A stretch of DNA of 64,000 nt from Gangjinia marincola (GTDB taxonomy: Bacteria > Bacteroidota > Bacteroidia > Flavobacteriales > Flavobacteriaceae), in assembly GCF_039523415.1 (NCBI RefSeq), contig NZ_BAAAFG010000002.1, forward strand, positions 310,001 to 374,000, written 5' to 3'. Under the pieces are notes generated by a model. The model did not search any database, was not told the origin of the DNA, and saw nothing but the letters and a program-made list of their open reading frames with translations. Below are positions 1 through 9,333 of this stretch, piece by piece. Position 1 is the stretch's first letter; every line of letters starts with the position of its first letter. The translations under genes were made by a program, and so were the position numbers.

Positions 1-682
1 TTGCTTCTACTAAGTGATCTCTTGTAAAATCAGGCCATAAAACCTCAGTAAAATATAATTCAGCGTAAGCAATCTGCCATAGTAAAAAATTACTAATGCG
101 TTGCTCACCGCTGGTTCGTATTAAAAGATCTACATCGGGTAGATCTTTGGTATACAAATGACGAGTAATAATATCCTCTGTGACATTATTCACCTCCAAT
201 TCATTTTTTTTTACTTTTTCGCAAATACGCTGTACCGCTTTTGTCATTTCTTCTCTTGAACCATAACTTAGCGCAAGGGTTAGTGTCATATTATGATTAG
301 ATTTGGTTTTTTGAATAACCTCATCTAATTCCTTCTTAGCTTTTTTTGGAAGACTTTCAATACTACCGATAGCATGCAATTTTATCTTGTTCTCTTGCAG
401 GGTAGGTAATTCCTTCTTTAAGCTTGAGATGAGTAAATTCATTAGCTTTTCAACTTCAAACTTAGGTCGGTTCCAGTTTTCTGTAGAGAAAGCATATAAG
501 GTCAAAAAGTCAATACCTATTTCTGCACAGCCTTCTACCACTTCACGCACAGACTTTGTTCCTTTTTCGTGACCGGCTACTCTAAAAAGCCCTTGTTTTT
601 TAGCCCAACGACCGTTACCGTCCATGATCACAGCAATATGCTTAGGAAGTAAATGTTGGTCTATATCACGCTTTTCTTTCAT
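1..682 (-). CDS. uppS: Isoprenyl (undecaprenyl diphosphate) synthase, C-terminus cut by window edge
   Basis: UppS condenses isopentenyl diphosphate onto farnesyl diphosphate to make the C55 carrier lipid for peptidoglycan and surface polysaccharide. About 227 residues are visible, translated from the ATG at 682. HIAVIMDGNGRWAKKQG lies at residues 15-31 with the catalytic Asp at 21, followed by LYAFSTENW, then RTSGEQRISNFLLWQ and YAELYF near the window edge. These are hallmark cis-prenyltransferase motifs. Roughly the last 20 residues fall outside the window, judging from the usual length of about 245. The start overlaps the porG stop by one base (TAATG), so translation is probably coupled to porG. 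In this phylum bamA usually follows, but that would lie outside the window. Confidence 0.96.
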   Translation of the reverse strand, partial: MKEKRDIDQHLLPKHIAVIMDGNGRWAKKQGLFRVAGHEKGTKSVREVVEGCAEIGIDFLTLYAFSTENWNRPKFEVEKLMNLLISSLKKELPTLQENKIKLHAIGSIESLPKKAKKELDEVIQKTKSNHNMTLTLALSYGSREEMTKAVQRICEKVKKNELEVNNVTEDIITRHLYTKDLPDVDLLIRTSGEQRISNFLLWQIAYAELYFTEVLWPDFTRDHLVEA

Positions 683-1371
683 TAAAACACACAATTACAT
701 GGCTTACGTCCAAAGGTATACGTTAACGTAATCCCAGTAAACATGAACCAATCCTTTGTATTTGGATTCCCAAAGGATAATGGAATATCATTCATTGTAG
801 TAGCCGATGTATCACTCCCGTCTAATCCATCTGTAAACGTATAACGCGCGCCTATTTCTGCCCCTAATACAACGTGATTAAAAATTCGTCCTTTCACCCC
901 AAATACCATTGGGATGGCGAAATTTCGATCTGTACTTCCCTCAACCAGTACTTCATTTTCTACTTGATATGTACTTGCCATAAAATAGGATACACCTGAG
1001 TATAAATACGGTGTAAATTGAGTGCCGGATTTATGTAAATCGAACTCCCAAAAATTAAACTCTAATCCAAGAGAGGCTTCGGTTAACATATTATCAATGG
1101 CATAACCACGCTCATTTCTTCTATTATCATCTGCATTTGCGTCATCTGCTGTTAAGTTTGTTCTTATCAATGAAAATCTAAAGGAATGTCGCGGACTCCT
1201 ATTCCACTTGAACAGCAACCCGCCAGCTAAGGAATTAGGGTTAATATAAGTCGTTGAACCAACATCACCTATCAGGTTTGATCCTCCAACAAAAGCCCCA
1301 ATTTCGTAGGTCTGTGCATAAGACCCCAACCAGCTCAATAAAACTAATACGATTACCTTTGCGTACTGCAT
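682..1371 (-). CDS. porG: PorG-type outer-membrane beta-barrel protein (DUF6089)
   Basis: A 229-residue protein with a signal peptide (residues 1-19, ending SYAQ), a glycine-rich first strand (EIGAFVGGSNLIGDVG) and alternating hydrophobic strands that suggest a small beta-barrel. The C-terminus is FGRKPCNCVF. It matches the DUF6089 family, which includes PorG, a T9SS outer-membrane protein that in Porphyromonas associates with the PorK/PorN ring. The position between nadK and uppS is the usual place for this family as I recall it. The family assignment is firm. The T9SS role is inferred from family knowledge, supported by sprA and two T9SS cargo genes elsewhere in the window. Confidence 0.75.
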   Translation of the reverse strand: MQYAKVIVLVLLSWLGSYAQTYEIGAFVGGSNLIGDVGSTTYINPNSLAGGLLFKWNRSPRHSFRFSLIRTNLTADDANADDNRRNERGYAIDNMLTEASLGLEFNFWEFDLHKSGTQFTPYLYSGVSYFMASTYQVENEVLVEGSTDRNFAIPMVFGVKGRIFNHVVLGAEIGARYTFTDGLDGSDTSATTMNDIPLSFGNPNTKDWFMFTGITLTYTFGRKPCNCVF

Positions 1372-1387
1372 AGATTTTCAAAGTTTG

Positions 1388-1395
1388 CAAATATA
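1388..1395 (-). promoter_or_regulatory. Bacteroidetes -7 element upstream of porG
   Basis: The minus strand reads TATATTTG, a perfect TAnnTTTG, in the 92-bp nadK-porG spacer and 17 bases before the porG ATG. No TTG stands at the ideal -33 distance. It could be an internal promoter that lets porG-uppS be expressed apart from nadK. Confidence 0.4.
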
Positions 1396-1463
1396 ACAAT
1401 TAAGTTTTCACATAAGAGCATTAAGCTCTTTTTGTCAAAAAAGTAAACAAAATGTATGTTTAT

Positions 1464-2351
1464 TTATTGTTGAAGATTACGCTTATCTTCTCCCCAAAGC
1501 AGTTTTTTGCGTATGGTCTTAATGAAACTATCATTATTTAACTGGGCGAGATTAATTTTAAAAGGAGCTTTTTTGAGTGTTATGGTCCTTTCACTTTTAA
1601 GCGTTGCTGTACGCGAATCCATCGATAACAAATAACTATCTTCTCTTCCCGAAATTTTCAATTTAATCTCTGTAGTATCATTGATTACTAATGGTCGCGC
1701 ATTTAGATTATGTGGTGCAATGGGTGTAATTACAAAATTTTGAACATCTGGAGCCATAACCGGTCCACCACAACTAAGGGAATATCCGGTTGAGCCGGTA
1801 GGTGTTGCTACGATTAATCCATCTGCCCAATAAGCGTTCAAATATTCTCCATTAAGCCAAACTTCAATGGTGATCATGGCTGTGGTGTTCTTGCGACTTA
1901 CAGCAATCTCGTTAAGGGCAAAATTAATATCCATTGGAATTTCATCTGAAGTGTCAAATGACAGCAATGATCGTCTAGAAAGAGTATATTCTCTATTTAA
2001 TATGCACGCAATGGTCGCATCTATCTCATCCTTTTGAACAGTAGCGAGAAAACCTAACCTGCCTGCATTTATTCCCACAATGGGAATATCCAGATCTCTT
2101 ATATAGGTTACAGATCGCAATATCGTCCCATCGCCACCAATGCTAAAAAATAAGTCAAAACTATTGTCCAATTGAGTAAATGTAGACAACCCTGTGAACT
2201 CCTGGCTTATCTTTTCATTTTCCTTGATCAGATGTAAGAATTGCTCTTCGACAACCGCTTCAATTCTATTCTCCTTAAGCGCCCTTAAGAGATCCTGAAT
2301 ATATGCTCCAGAATTCTTATCATAAAACTGACCATAAATAGCTACTTTCAT
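1464..2351 (-). CDS. nadK: NAD kinase
   Basis: Phosphorylates NAD to NADP in the cytosol using ATP. The 295-residue length is normal for the family. GGDGT, the diphosphate-binding signature, is at residues 72-76, followed by NAGRLGFLA, and further on by ATPTGSTGYSLSCGGP, the second conserved block. The gene starts one base after the stop of the CBS-domain gene, so the two are almost certainly cotranscribed. A 92-bp spacer then leads to porG. Pairing of NAD kinase with an upstream CBS-domain protein suggests nucleotide sensing by the latter, but that is inference. Confidence 0.97.
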   Translation of the reverse strand: MKVAIYGQFYDKNSGAYIQDLLRALKENRIEAVVEEQFLHLIKENEKISQEFTGLSTFTQLDNSFDLFFSIGGDGTILRSVTYIRDLDIPIVGINAGRLGFLATVQKDEIDATIACILNREYTLSRRSLLSFDTSDEIPMDINFALNEIAVSRKNTTAMITIEVWLNGEYLNAYWADGLIVATPTGSTGYSLSCGGPVMAPDVQNFVITPIAPHNLNARPLVINDTTEIKLKISGREDSYLLSMDSRTATLKSERTITLKKAPFKINLAQLNNDSFIKTIRKKLLWGEDKRNLQQ

Positions 2352-2352
2352 C

Positions 2353-3009
2353 CTATATATTGAGGTATTTTTGAAGATACCTAGACCTGTCCTTTAAGTT
2401 TTCGTAAAAGGTGTCTTCTTGATGACTAGACTCCACGTTATAATTATATCGTCTAAACGATTGTAAAATTTCATTGATCCCTCCCGCTCCTAGCTTGAGA
2501 GTCACTTGTACAACATCATTTTCAATTTTACTAATAAACATTCCAAAGATTTTGGCGCCATTGGATTCTACAATTTGGCTGATCTCACTAAAGGAAAAAT
2601 CGGCGTATCCTTTCTCTACAACAATGATGGCTCCGCCCTCGCTTAAAAAAGGAGTTTCATTAAACATACTGATCACATCTCCTAGCTCTACGTAACCCAC
2701 ATAAACATTATGTCCATCTAACACCGGCATTACATTGGTATTATTCTTAGCAAATGCTTCTAACACATCCAACCAATTGTCTGTATTTCTTACATAAAAA
2801 CGCTCTATATTATAACGATATTCCGCAAGAGTTTTATCGCTGTCAAAACAGCGCACATCATTTTCAGCGATTGAACCAATAAAGACATCATTATCCTCTA
2901 CAGGAATATGTGAATAGGTTAACTCATCAAAATATCCTTTGAGATCAGCAATTTTTCCGCCGATAGGCTGTAAACCTATATCATTTATTACAAAACGCTC
3001 TACGGTCAT
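2353..3009 (-). CDS. CBS-pair domain protein
   Basis: Using the ATG at 3009 the product is 218 residues and begins MTVERFVINDIG. A longer frame opens at 3051, but its extra 14 residues look non-coding and run into the divergent promoter region of pdxJ. Residues of roughly 10-125 look like a paired CBS domain (MPVLDGHNVYVGYVELGDV is typical), a module that usually binds adenine nucleotides. Residues of about 135-205 resemble an ACT-like alpha/beta tail. No catalytic motif or membrane segment is visible, so a regulatory or sensor role is likely. It is the first gene of the nadK operon. The exact function is unknown. Confidence 0.8.
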   Translation of the reverse strand: MTVERFVINDIGLQPIGGKIADLKGYFDELTYSHIPVEDNDVFIGSIAENDVRCFDSDKTLAEYRYNIERFYVRNTDNWLDVLEAFAKNNTNVMPVLDGHNVYVGYVELGDVISMFNETPFLSEGGAIIVVEKGYADFSFSEISQIVESNGAKIFGMFISKIENDVVQVTLKLGAGGINEILQSFRRYNYNVESSHQEDTFYENLKDRSRYLQKYLNI

Positions 3010-3098
3010 AGGGAGACTATTTTGCTGCAAATTAATCAAATTTGAGCACACGCGTTCATAGATTACATCGTATTTTTACGTCAAAAATCAACCTGGTC

Positions 3099-3815
3099 AT
3101 GACTAAACTCAGTGTCAACATTAATAAAATAGCCACATTGCGAAATGCGAGAGGCGGGAATTATCCTAATGTAGTCCAGGCAGCAAAAGACATTCAGGAT
3201 TTTGGAGCCCATGGAATAACCATACATCCCAGACCAGATGAGCGCCACATTAGATATCAGGATGCGTATGATTTAAAAAACGTTGTGTTCACTGAATATA
3301 ACATTGAAGGTAATCCTATTAAAAAATTTATTGACTTGGTATTAGACATACGTCCTACACAGGTGACCTTAGTACCAGATTCCGTTGATGCTATTACGTC
3401 AAATGCGGGATGGGATACCGTGAGACATTTGGATTTCCTAAAAGAGGTTATTCAACAATTTAAGCTGAAAAATATTCGCGTCTCTATATTTGTAGATCCG
3501 GTTGAAGAAATGATCAAGGGAGCAGCTCAAACCGGCGCAGATCGCATCGAATTATATACCGAAGATTTTGCACATCAGTACAGCTTAGGAAATGAACAAG
3601 CGATCAATGCCTACGCAACTTGCGCGCGACTGGCTCATGAGTTAAATCTGGGAGTAAATGCAGGACATGATTTATCATTAAAAAATATTGAATTCTTTAA
3701 ACAGAATGTTCCTCACCTTGCTGAAGTGTCTATAGGGCATGCACTGATTACCGAAGCTATTTATCAAGGCTTACCCACAGTGATTGAGCAATACTTAAGC
3801 AAATTGAATTCATGA
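3099..3815 (+). CDS. pdxJ: Pyridoxine 5'-phosphate synthase
   Basis: PdxJ closes the pyridine ring of vitamin B6 by joining deoxyxylulose 5-phosphate with 3-amino-2-oxopropyl phosphate. I place the start at the ATG at 3099 (MTKLSVNINKIATLRNARGG, 238 residues), which is where family homology starts. A frame opening at 3042 would add 19 unlike residues. The family signature GITIHPRPDERHI, the strand VTLVPDS and the late VNAGHDL are all present, as expected for this TIM barrel. The stop overlaps the next gene by four bases (ATGA), so it forms a two-gene operon with the hydrolase. A divergent 89-bp spacer separates it from the CBS/nadK operon. Confidence 0.95.
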   Translation: MTKLSVNINKIATLRNARGGNYPNVVQAAKDIQDFGAHGITIHPRPDERHIRYQDAYDLKNVVFTEYNIEGNPIKKFIDLVLDIRPTQVTLVPDSVDAITSNAGWDTVRHLDFLKEVIQQFKLKNIRVSIFVDPVEEMIKGAAQTGADRIELYTEDFAHQYSLGNEQAINAYATCARLAHELNLGVNAGHDLSLKNIEFFKQNVPHLAEVSIGHALITEAIYQGLPTVIEQYLSKLNS

Positions 3816-4576
3816 TTTTACATGCAAAAGTTATTGGCGCCGGTCAACCACTTCTCATCCTACACGGCTTTTTAGGCATGGGCGATAACTGGAAAACACT
3901 CGCCAATATGTTCGCCAAAGAGGGTTTTCAAGTTCATTTACTGGATTCGCGTAATCATGGACGCAGTTTTAGAAACAATGTTTTTAATTACGAGGTGATG
4001 GCAACAGATGTGATCTCCTACTGCGAGCATCATGAAATAAATGATGTTATCTTAATGGGACATTCTATGGGAGGTAAAACCGCAATGAACGTGGCAGCAG
4101 CGGTTCCAGATTTAATACAAAAGCTTATCATCGTAGATATAGCTCCCAGAGCATATCCACAACATCATCAACAAATTTTAAAAGGCTTATCATCATTAGA
4201 TTTTACTACGCTTAAAACCAGAGGTGATGCAGATAAGGCACTTTCAACAGACGTACCTGATCTGGGGATACGTCAATTTTTATTAAAGAATTTATATTGG
4301 GAAGAAAGAGAAAAATTGGGTTTACGTTTAAACCTGAATGCCATATTACCTAACATAGATGAAATTGGAAAACCTCTTGATCAACACATTGTTTTCAATA
4401 AGCCTACCTTATTTATCAAGGGAGAAAAGTCTGACTACATAACTACTACAGACAAACTAAGCATCGCACGACAATTCCCGCAGAGTCAACTTATATCTAT
4501 CTCAAAAGCTGGTCACTGGGTGCATGCCGAAAATAGAGCTGATTTTTATGGCGCAGTATTAGAATTTATTACCTAA
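3812..4576 (+). CDS. Alpha/beta-fold hydrolase (YbfF-like)
   Basis: A 254-residue soluble hydrolase. LILHGFLGMGDNW forms the oxyanion-hole region, GHSMGG at 83-88 carries the nucleophile Ser85, Asp208 sits in GEKSDYI as the likely acid, and His235 sits in KAGHWVHAEN. Triad spacing and overall similarity fit YbfF-type esterases/thioesterases. No signal peptide is visible, so it is cytosolic. Translation is coupled to pdxJ through an ATGA overlap, but nothing in the sequence ties it to B6 metabolism. The substrate is unknown. Confidence 0.85.
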   Translation: MILHAKVIGAGQPLLILHGFLGMGDNWKTLANMFAKEGFQVHLLDSRNHGRSFRNNVFNYEVMATDVISYCEHHEINDVILMGHSMGGKTAMNVAAAVPDLIQKLIIVDIAPRAYPQHHQQILKGLSSLDFTTLKTRGDADKALSTDVPDLGIRQFLLKNLYWEEREKLGLRLNLNAILPNIDEIGKPLDQHIVFNKPTLFIKGEKSDYITTTDKLSIARQFPQSQLISISKAGHWVHAENRADFYGAVLEFIT

Positions 4577-4619
4577 ATCCACATTTTATTATGTATGCAT
4601 ACTATTTTTAAGCTGAACA

Positions 4620-4649
4620 TTGCAAACATCATATTTTGTGCTATTTTCG
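4620..4649 (+). promoter_or_regulatory. Promoter for the FadL/SGNH operon
   Basis: TTG at 4620-4622, 19 bp, then TATTTTCG at 4642-4649, one mismatch from TAnnTTTG. It lies 40 bases before the ATG of the porin gene, and no other gene lies between. Confidence 0.5.
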
Positions 4650-4688
4650 CGTTAATATAACGTTAACACACTTTTAATTAAATAAACA

Positions 4689-5939
4689 ATGATGAAAAAG
4701 GTTTTACTCAGCACTATCATCCTTTTGGCCACCGCTACGGTTTTTGCCGGGGGATATCGTGTAAGTACACAAGGTCAACGTGCCTTAGCGATGGGTCACA
4801 CGGGTGTTGCCGTGGTGAATAATGCAGAACTGGCATTTTTCAATCCGGCAGGATTGGTCTATCTAGAAAATAAGCTAAATGTTGCCGTTGGAGCCAACGC
4901 TGTATTTAGCGATGTGGTTTGGCAAAATGAAGCATTTGGCCAATCTGCACAAACAGATAGCCCTGTTGGAACTCCACTCTATTTATATGCTTCTTATCAA
5001 GTTACTGATTGGTTAACAGCCGGTGTTGCAGTATATACTCCTTATGGTAGTTCTGTAGAATGGGAAGATGACTGGGCAGGATCGCATTTGGTAAACAACA
5101 TTGAGTTAGCTGCTATATTTATCCAGCCTTTAGTATCATTAAAGCTATCTGATTACTTTAGTATTGGTGGTGGACCCATTTATGTTACTGGTAGTGTAAA
5201 CTTTAACCGAAATTTAAACAGAACACTTACCGATTTAGATGGTAATCGTTCTAACGTAACCATCGATGCTAGTGGTGTAAATGCTTGGGGATGGTCTGGT
5301 AGTTTTATGTTTAATCCTTTTGATGGATTTAGATTGGGAGTTAATTACCGCAGTGAAATTATTCTAGATGCAGAGGATGGCGACGCTGATTTTGAGAATA
5401 TTCCAAATTCACCAGCTACTCCATTTGCAGACACTACTTTTGACGCTTCTTTACCCTTACCTGCAGAATTTACCGTTGGAGCATCCTATGAGTATGACAA
5501 GTGGTTATTCTCGTTTGACTATAACAGAGCTTTTTGGGATGTATATAATTCTTTGGACATTGATTTTGCAGATGAATCCATTCCAGATTCAGAAAATGTA
5601 AGAAACTATAAAAATTCCAATACCTTTAGATTTGGATTGCAATATCAAGCCTTAGACAAATTGACGCTTAGAGCGGGATATTACTTCGACGAATCTCCCG
5701 TGCAAGCAGGCTTTTTTGCTCCTGAAACACCACGTAACGATTCTAATGGATATACAGGTGGACTCACCTTTAATGTAACAGACCATATCGCCATTGACGC
5801 AGCTTTTTTATATTTAAGATTTGAAGAGATTGATGCGTCATACGATTTCTATGTTGAAAATGGTCAGCAAGTCCCTTTTGAAGGAACCTATAAATCAAGT
5901 GCATTCATCCCGGGCTTAGGGGTATCCTTTAATTTCTAA
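4689..5939 (+). CDS. OmpP1/FadL-family outer-membrane transporter
   Basis: A 416-residue outer-membrane barrel with a signal peptide (residues 1-20, cut before GGYRVSTQGQRALAMG). The N-terminal plug-like segment ALAMGHTGVA...NNAELAFFNPAG is the conserved start of the FadL/TodX family, and the protein ends on a strand closing with F (GLGVSFNF). The family transports long-chain fatty acids and other hydrophobic compounds inward across the outer membrane. It is cotranscribed with the SGNH lipoprotein 9 bp downstream, which suggests uptake linked to ester hydrolysis. This is inference, and the true substrate is not visible. Confidence 0.9.
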   Translation: MMKKVLLSTIILLATATVFAGGYRVSTQGQRALAMGHTGVAVVNNAELAFFNPAGLVYLENKLNVAVGANAVFSDVVWQNEAFGQSAQTDSPVGTPLYLYASYQVTDWLTAGVAVYTPYGSSVEWEDDWAGSHLVNNIELAAIFIQPLVSLKLSDYFSIGGGPIYVTGSVNFNRNLNRTLTDLDGNRSNVTIDASGVNAWGWSGSFMFNPFDGFRLGVNYRSEIILDAEDGDADFENIPNSPATPFADTTFDASLPLPAEFTVGASYEYDKWLFSFDYNRAFWDVYNSLDIDFADESIPDSENVRNYKNSNTFRFGLQYQALDKLTLRAGYYFDESPVQAGFFAPETPRNDSNGYTGGLTFNVTDHIAIDAAFLYLRFEEIDASYDFYVENGQQVPFEGTYKSSAFIPGLGVSFNF

Positions 5940-5948
5940 AAAAATATT

Positions 5949-7478
5949 ATGAAAAAATATATCTCTTATATTGCATTTGTCACACTAGGATTTGTGGCGT
6001 GTGAACCAGAATTTGAAAATTCGATAGAAGATGGTGATGTTTACACCAGTGGTGAAGCAGATCTGTCTAATTTTGTAGCAGTAGGAAATTCACTTACCGC
6101 AGGATATGCCGATGGAGCATTGTACATCACAGGGCAAGAAAACTCGTATCCTAATATTCTTTCTGGCCAATTTGCGTTAGCTGGTGGTGGAGAATTTACT
6201 CAACCTTTAATGGAAGACAATCTTGGCGGATTACTTTTACAAGGGCAGCAGATTGCTGAAAATCGTTTTGTTCTGGCGTTTGAGGACGCTACTACACCCC
6301 TAGGACCGGTGCGTTTAGAAGGACAACCCTCTACAGAGGTAGGCACAACTCTTTCAGGATCATTTAATAATGTTGGTGTGCCAGGGGCAAAAAGTTTTCA
6401 TTTAGTAGCCCCGGGATACGGTAATGTAGCAGGAGTTCCAACCGGAACAGCTAATCCGTATTACGCACGTTTTGCTTCATCGCCAGATGCCACTGTATTA
6501 GGCGATGCCGCCGCTCAAGATCCTTCATTCTTTACCTTATGGATAGGAAATAATGATATTCTTGGTTACGCAACCTCTGGAGGAGACGGTGAGGATCAAA
6601 CCGGAAATCCTGATGCAACTACGTATGGTACGAACGATATCACTGATCCAACCCTATTTGCAGGCGTATATAGTCAAATGGTAAATACGCTAACTGCCAA
6701 TGGAGCCGGCGGAGTTTTAGTTAATTTACCAGATGTAACGTCTATTCCATTTTTTACTACGGTACCTGTAAATGCAATTCCGTTAGACGGTGCTACGGCC
6801 GATTTCTTAAATCAAAATTTTGGCCTGTATAATACGCAAATACTTCCAGGCTTGGTGCAATTTGGGATTATCTCTGCTGAAGAAGCCGAGGATCGACAAG
6901 TATTCTTCAATGAGGGACAAAATTTTGTGACTATTCAAGATGAGTCTTTAACAGATATCTCTGCAATATTACAGGGACCTCCATTTAATTTAGACCCTGT
7001 TACCGCTGCTACCCTTGGTCAAGTGAGACAGGCAACATCTGCCGATCTTATTCCCCTTTCAGCTGCCGGTATATTAGGTACCTTAGTTAATAATGACCCT
7101 ACGTTAGTTAATGGAGTTTCAGTACCACTATCTGATGAAAATGTTCTTACAGAAGATGAACAAGAAGAAATCGCTGTAGCACAAGCTTCTTACAATGCGA
7201 CTATCCAAGGACTGGCTGAGGCAAATGGTCTTGGATTTGTAGATGCAAGAGCAATTTTACAGCAAGTAGCTAATGGCGGAGTAACCTCTAATGGCACAAC
7301 TATCACGTCCCAATTCGTTGCTGGTGGTGGATTCTCCTTAGATGGTGTTCACCCAACACCAAGAGGATATGCACTGATCGCAAATCTTATCATAGATGAA
7401 ATTAATGCCACCTATAATTCAAACCTACCCGGAGTAGATATAGGAAACTATCCAACAGTTCAGGTAACAAATAACTAA
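5949..7478 (+). CDS. SGNH/GDSL-type hydrolase lipoprotein
   Basis: A 509-residue lipoprotein: the signal peptide ends in GFVAC, so Cys18 would be lipidated. Block I is AVGNSLTAGYADGALY with the Ser nucleophile (GNSL replaces GDSL), block III is WIGNNDILGYA with Asn, and block V is DGVHPTPRGYALIAN with the Asp/His pair, so the catalytic set looks complete. It is larger than simple SGNH esterases because of inserts between the blocks. It follows the FadL-type porin by 9 bp and is followed by a strong terminator, so the pair forms a closed operon. A lipase or esterase releasing hydrophobic products for the porin is plausible but not shown. Confidence 0.85.
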   Translation: MKKYISYIAFVTLGFVACEPEFENSIEDGDVYTSGEADLSNFVAVGNSLTAGYADGALYITGQENSYPNILSGQFALAGGGEFTQPLMEDNLGGLLLQGQQIAENRFVLAFEDATTPLGPVRLEGQPSTEVGTTLSGSFNNVGVPGAKSFHLVAPGYGNVAGVPTGTANPYYARFASSPDATVLGDAAAQDPSFFTLWIGNNDILGYATSGGDGEDQTGNPDATTYGTNDITDPTLFAGVYSQMVNTLTANGAGGVLVNLPDVTSIPFFTTVPVNAIPLDGATADFLNQNFGLYNTQILPGLVQFGIISAEEAEDRQVFFNEGQNFVTIQDESLTDISAILQGPPFNLDPVTAATLGQVRQATSADLIPLSAAGILGTLVNNDPTLVNGVSVPLSDENVLTEDEQEEIAVAQASYNATIQGLAEANGLGFVDARAILQQVANGGVTSNGTTITSQFVAGGGFSLDGVHPTPRGYALIANLIIDEINATYNSNLPGVDIGNYPTVQVTNN

Positions 7479-7510
7479 GGATTTCAACTAGATTAAGATT
7501 TTCTTAAAAC

Positions 7511-7541
7511 GCCTCCCACATGGGAGGCTTTTTTTATTTTT
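7511..7541 (+). terminator. Intrinsic terminator after the SGNH gene
   Basis: GCCTCCCACATGGGAGGC (7511-7528) forms a 7-8 bp GC-rich stem with a tiny loop and is followed at once by TTTTTTTATTTTT. Confidence 0.9.
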
Positions 7542-7548
7542 GAAATCT

Positions 7549-7890
7549 ATGAATACGATCCTTAAGCTTTTACTCACCGCAGTAGCCGTGGTTATTTTGG
7601 CAAAACTTCTTCCGGGAGTTACGGTAGATGGTTATTTAAGTGCAATAATTGTTGCCGTGGTGTTGGCATTGCTTCGGTTGATCGTAAAACCTATTTTAGT
7701 CATTCTCACTTTGCCGATCACGATCGTTACACTAGGTCTCTTTTTACTGATCATCAATGCGATCATCATATTTATAGCAGACTCCTTTGTTGATGGCTTC
7801 GCCGTAAGTGGTTGGTTTATTGCGATCATTTTCAGCTTACTACTCTCCCTATTTCAATCGATTCTCTATTCTTTTTTGGATAAGAAATAA
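7549..7890 (+). CDS. Phage-holin-4-like small integral membrane protein
   Basis: Starting at the ATG at 7549 gives 113 residues. An upstream in-frame TTG at 7540 sits in the terminator tail and is unlikely. Nearly the whole protein is hydrophobic and should form four membrane helices. LLRLIVKPILVILTLPITI, followed by LGLFLLIINAIIIFIADSF, is typical of the phage_holin_4_2 family (PF04020). Despite the name, members are widespread chromosomal inner-membrane proteins of unknown function, and there is no prophage context here. The gene stands alone between a terminator and the tig promoter. Confidence 0.85.
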   Translation: MNTILKLLLTAVAVVILAKLLPGVTVDGYLSAIIVAVVLALLRLIVKPILVILTLPITIVTLGLFLLIINAIIIFIADSFVDGFAVSGWFIAIIFSLLLSLFQSILYSFLDKK

Positions 7891-7924
7891 GATTATGAGC
7901 CACGTATTTAGAGCCTCATAAAAA

Positions 7925-7956
7925 GTTGGCAGGCAGTGAAATAAAGCTTACTTTTG
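7925..7956 (+). promoter_or_regulatory. Promoter for tig
   Basis: GTTG at 7925-7928, 20 bp, then TACTTTTG at 7949-7956, a perfect TAnnTTTG. The predicted RNA start lies about 20 bases before the tig ATG. Confidence 0.65.
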
Positions 7957-7982
7957 CACCCTAATTTTTAGCAGCTGAATTC

Positions 7983-9305
7983 ATGAACATTACCAGAGAA
8001 AACATTGACGATCTCAACGCCATAGTAAATGTCAATATTGAAAAGAAAGACTACAGCAATAAAGTAGACAAAATCTTAAGCGATTACCGCAAAACAGCTA
8101 ATATTCCGGGTTTTAGAAAAGGTCATGTTCCTATGGGAATGGTGAAGAGACAGTATGGAAAAGCCGTTTTAGTAGATGAGGTAAATAAGTTACTTCAAGA
8201 TGCACTGACCAACTATTTGGTTGAAGAAAAATTAGATGTTCTTGGGAATCCGCTGCCCGTAGAGCAGGATAATTTTGATTGGGATACCGAAAATTATGAG
8301 TTTCAGTTTGAATTAGGACTGGCTCCACAGTTTGACGTTGACCTAAAAACAAAAAAAGCCATCACGCATTACCAGATCGAGGCTGATGAAGAAACGATCA
8401 ACAAGCAGATTCAAAACATCCAAAAGCAATACGGTAAACTTATCGCTAAAGACACCGTAGAAAAAGGTGATATGATCTCTGCCACCTTCACTAATGAAGA
8501 ACACAACATCAATGAGACGGCTTCTTTTGAGACCTCTCGTTTAAAGGAGAAAAAAGGATTAAAGTCATTTTTAGGCGCTAAAGTGGGTGACACCTTAGAA
8601 CTTAAAGCTCAGGACATTTTTGAAGACACCCATGACTTGACTACCTTTTTGAAAGTTGAACATGATGCAGCGCACAATCTTAAGGACAAACTTCATATCG
8701 AAATTAAAGAAGTTAATGCTCAGGAACCGGCTGATTTAGACCAAGAACTTTTTGATAAGCTTTTTGGCAAGGATGTAGTGAAATCTGTTACTGAACTTAA
8801 AACAAAACTAAAAGAAGACGCTGAACAACAGTTTCAACAACAAAGCGATCAGCAACTGCTCAATGATGTAACTGAAGCTATCATTGAAAAAAACTCGTTT
8901 GATTTACCGGCAGAATTCCTTCAAAAATGGTTACGTGTAACCGGAGAAAAAGAATTGACCGAAGAAGAAGCTAAAGAAGAATTTGAAAAAAGTGAAAAGG
9001 CCATTCGTTATCAATTGATTGAAGCTAAATTGATCAATGAAAATAATCTTCAGGTAACCTTTGATGAAGTAAAGGACTTTGCAAAAGATCGTGTCAAAGC
9101 GCAGATGGCTCAATTTGGTCAGATGGACCCAAGTGACGAAGATATTGAAAATATCGCGGCACGGGTTCTCTCTAATCAAGAAGAAACTAAACGTATTTCT
9201 GAACAATTGACCAGCCAAAAGCTGTTGGATTTTTATAAAGAAAATGCGAAACTTAAAGCAAAAAAGCTCAACTACGAAGATTTTGTTAAGGAAGTTTACA
9301 AGTAA
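7983..9305 (+). CDS. tig: Trigger factor
   Basis: A ribosome-associated chaperone that shields nascent chains at the exit tunnel. The length, 440 residues, is normal. The N-terminal domain carries the ribosome-binding loop GFRKGHVPMGMVKRQYG (about residues 43-59). The middle region (about 155-250) replaces the FKBP-type peptidyl-prolyl isomerase domain but lacks an obvious conserved FKBP active site, as I recall is common in this phylum. The helical C-terminal arms are rich in Lys and Glu. It has its own promoter and a terminator and is followed by clpP-clpX, the classic chaperone/protease neighbourhood. Confidence 0.95.
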   Translation: MNITRENIDDLNAIVNVNIEKKDYSNKVDKILSDYRKTANIPGFRKGHVPMGMVKRQYGKAVLVDEVNKLLQDALTNYLVEEKLDVLGNPLPVEQDNFDWDTENYEFQFELGLAPQFDVDLKTKKAITHYQIEADEETINKQIQNIQKQYGKLIAKDTVEKGDMISATFTNEEHNINETASFETSRLKEKKGLKSFLGAKVGDTLELKAQDIFEDTHDLTTFLKVEHDAAHNLKDKLHIEIKEVNAQEPADLDQELFDKLFGKDVVKSVTELKTKLKEDAEQQFQQQSDQQLLNDVTEAIIEKNSFDLPAEFLQKWLRVTGEKELTEEEAKEEFEKSEKAIRYQLIEAKLINENNLQVTFDEVKDFAKDRVKAQMAQFGQMDPSDEDIENIAARVLSNQEETKRISEQLTSQKLLDFYKENAKLKAKKLNYEDFVKEVYK

Positions 9306-9333
9306 GCCTATCTTTGATTAAATACGTATATTT

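Noticed and set aside
3042..3098. Longer start for pdxJ
   Set aside because: The added residues do not match the family, and they would fill the only divergent promoter space.
7549..7890. Holin-like protein as sign of a prophage
   Set aside because: The family name is misleading; no other phage gene is nearby and relatives are ordinary chromosomal genes.
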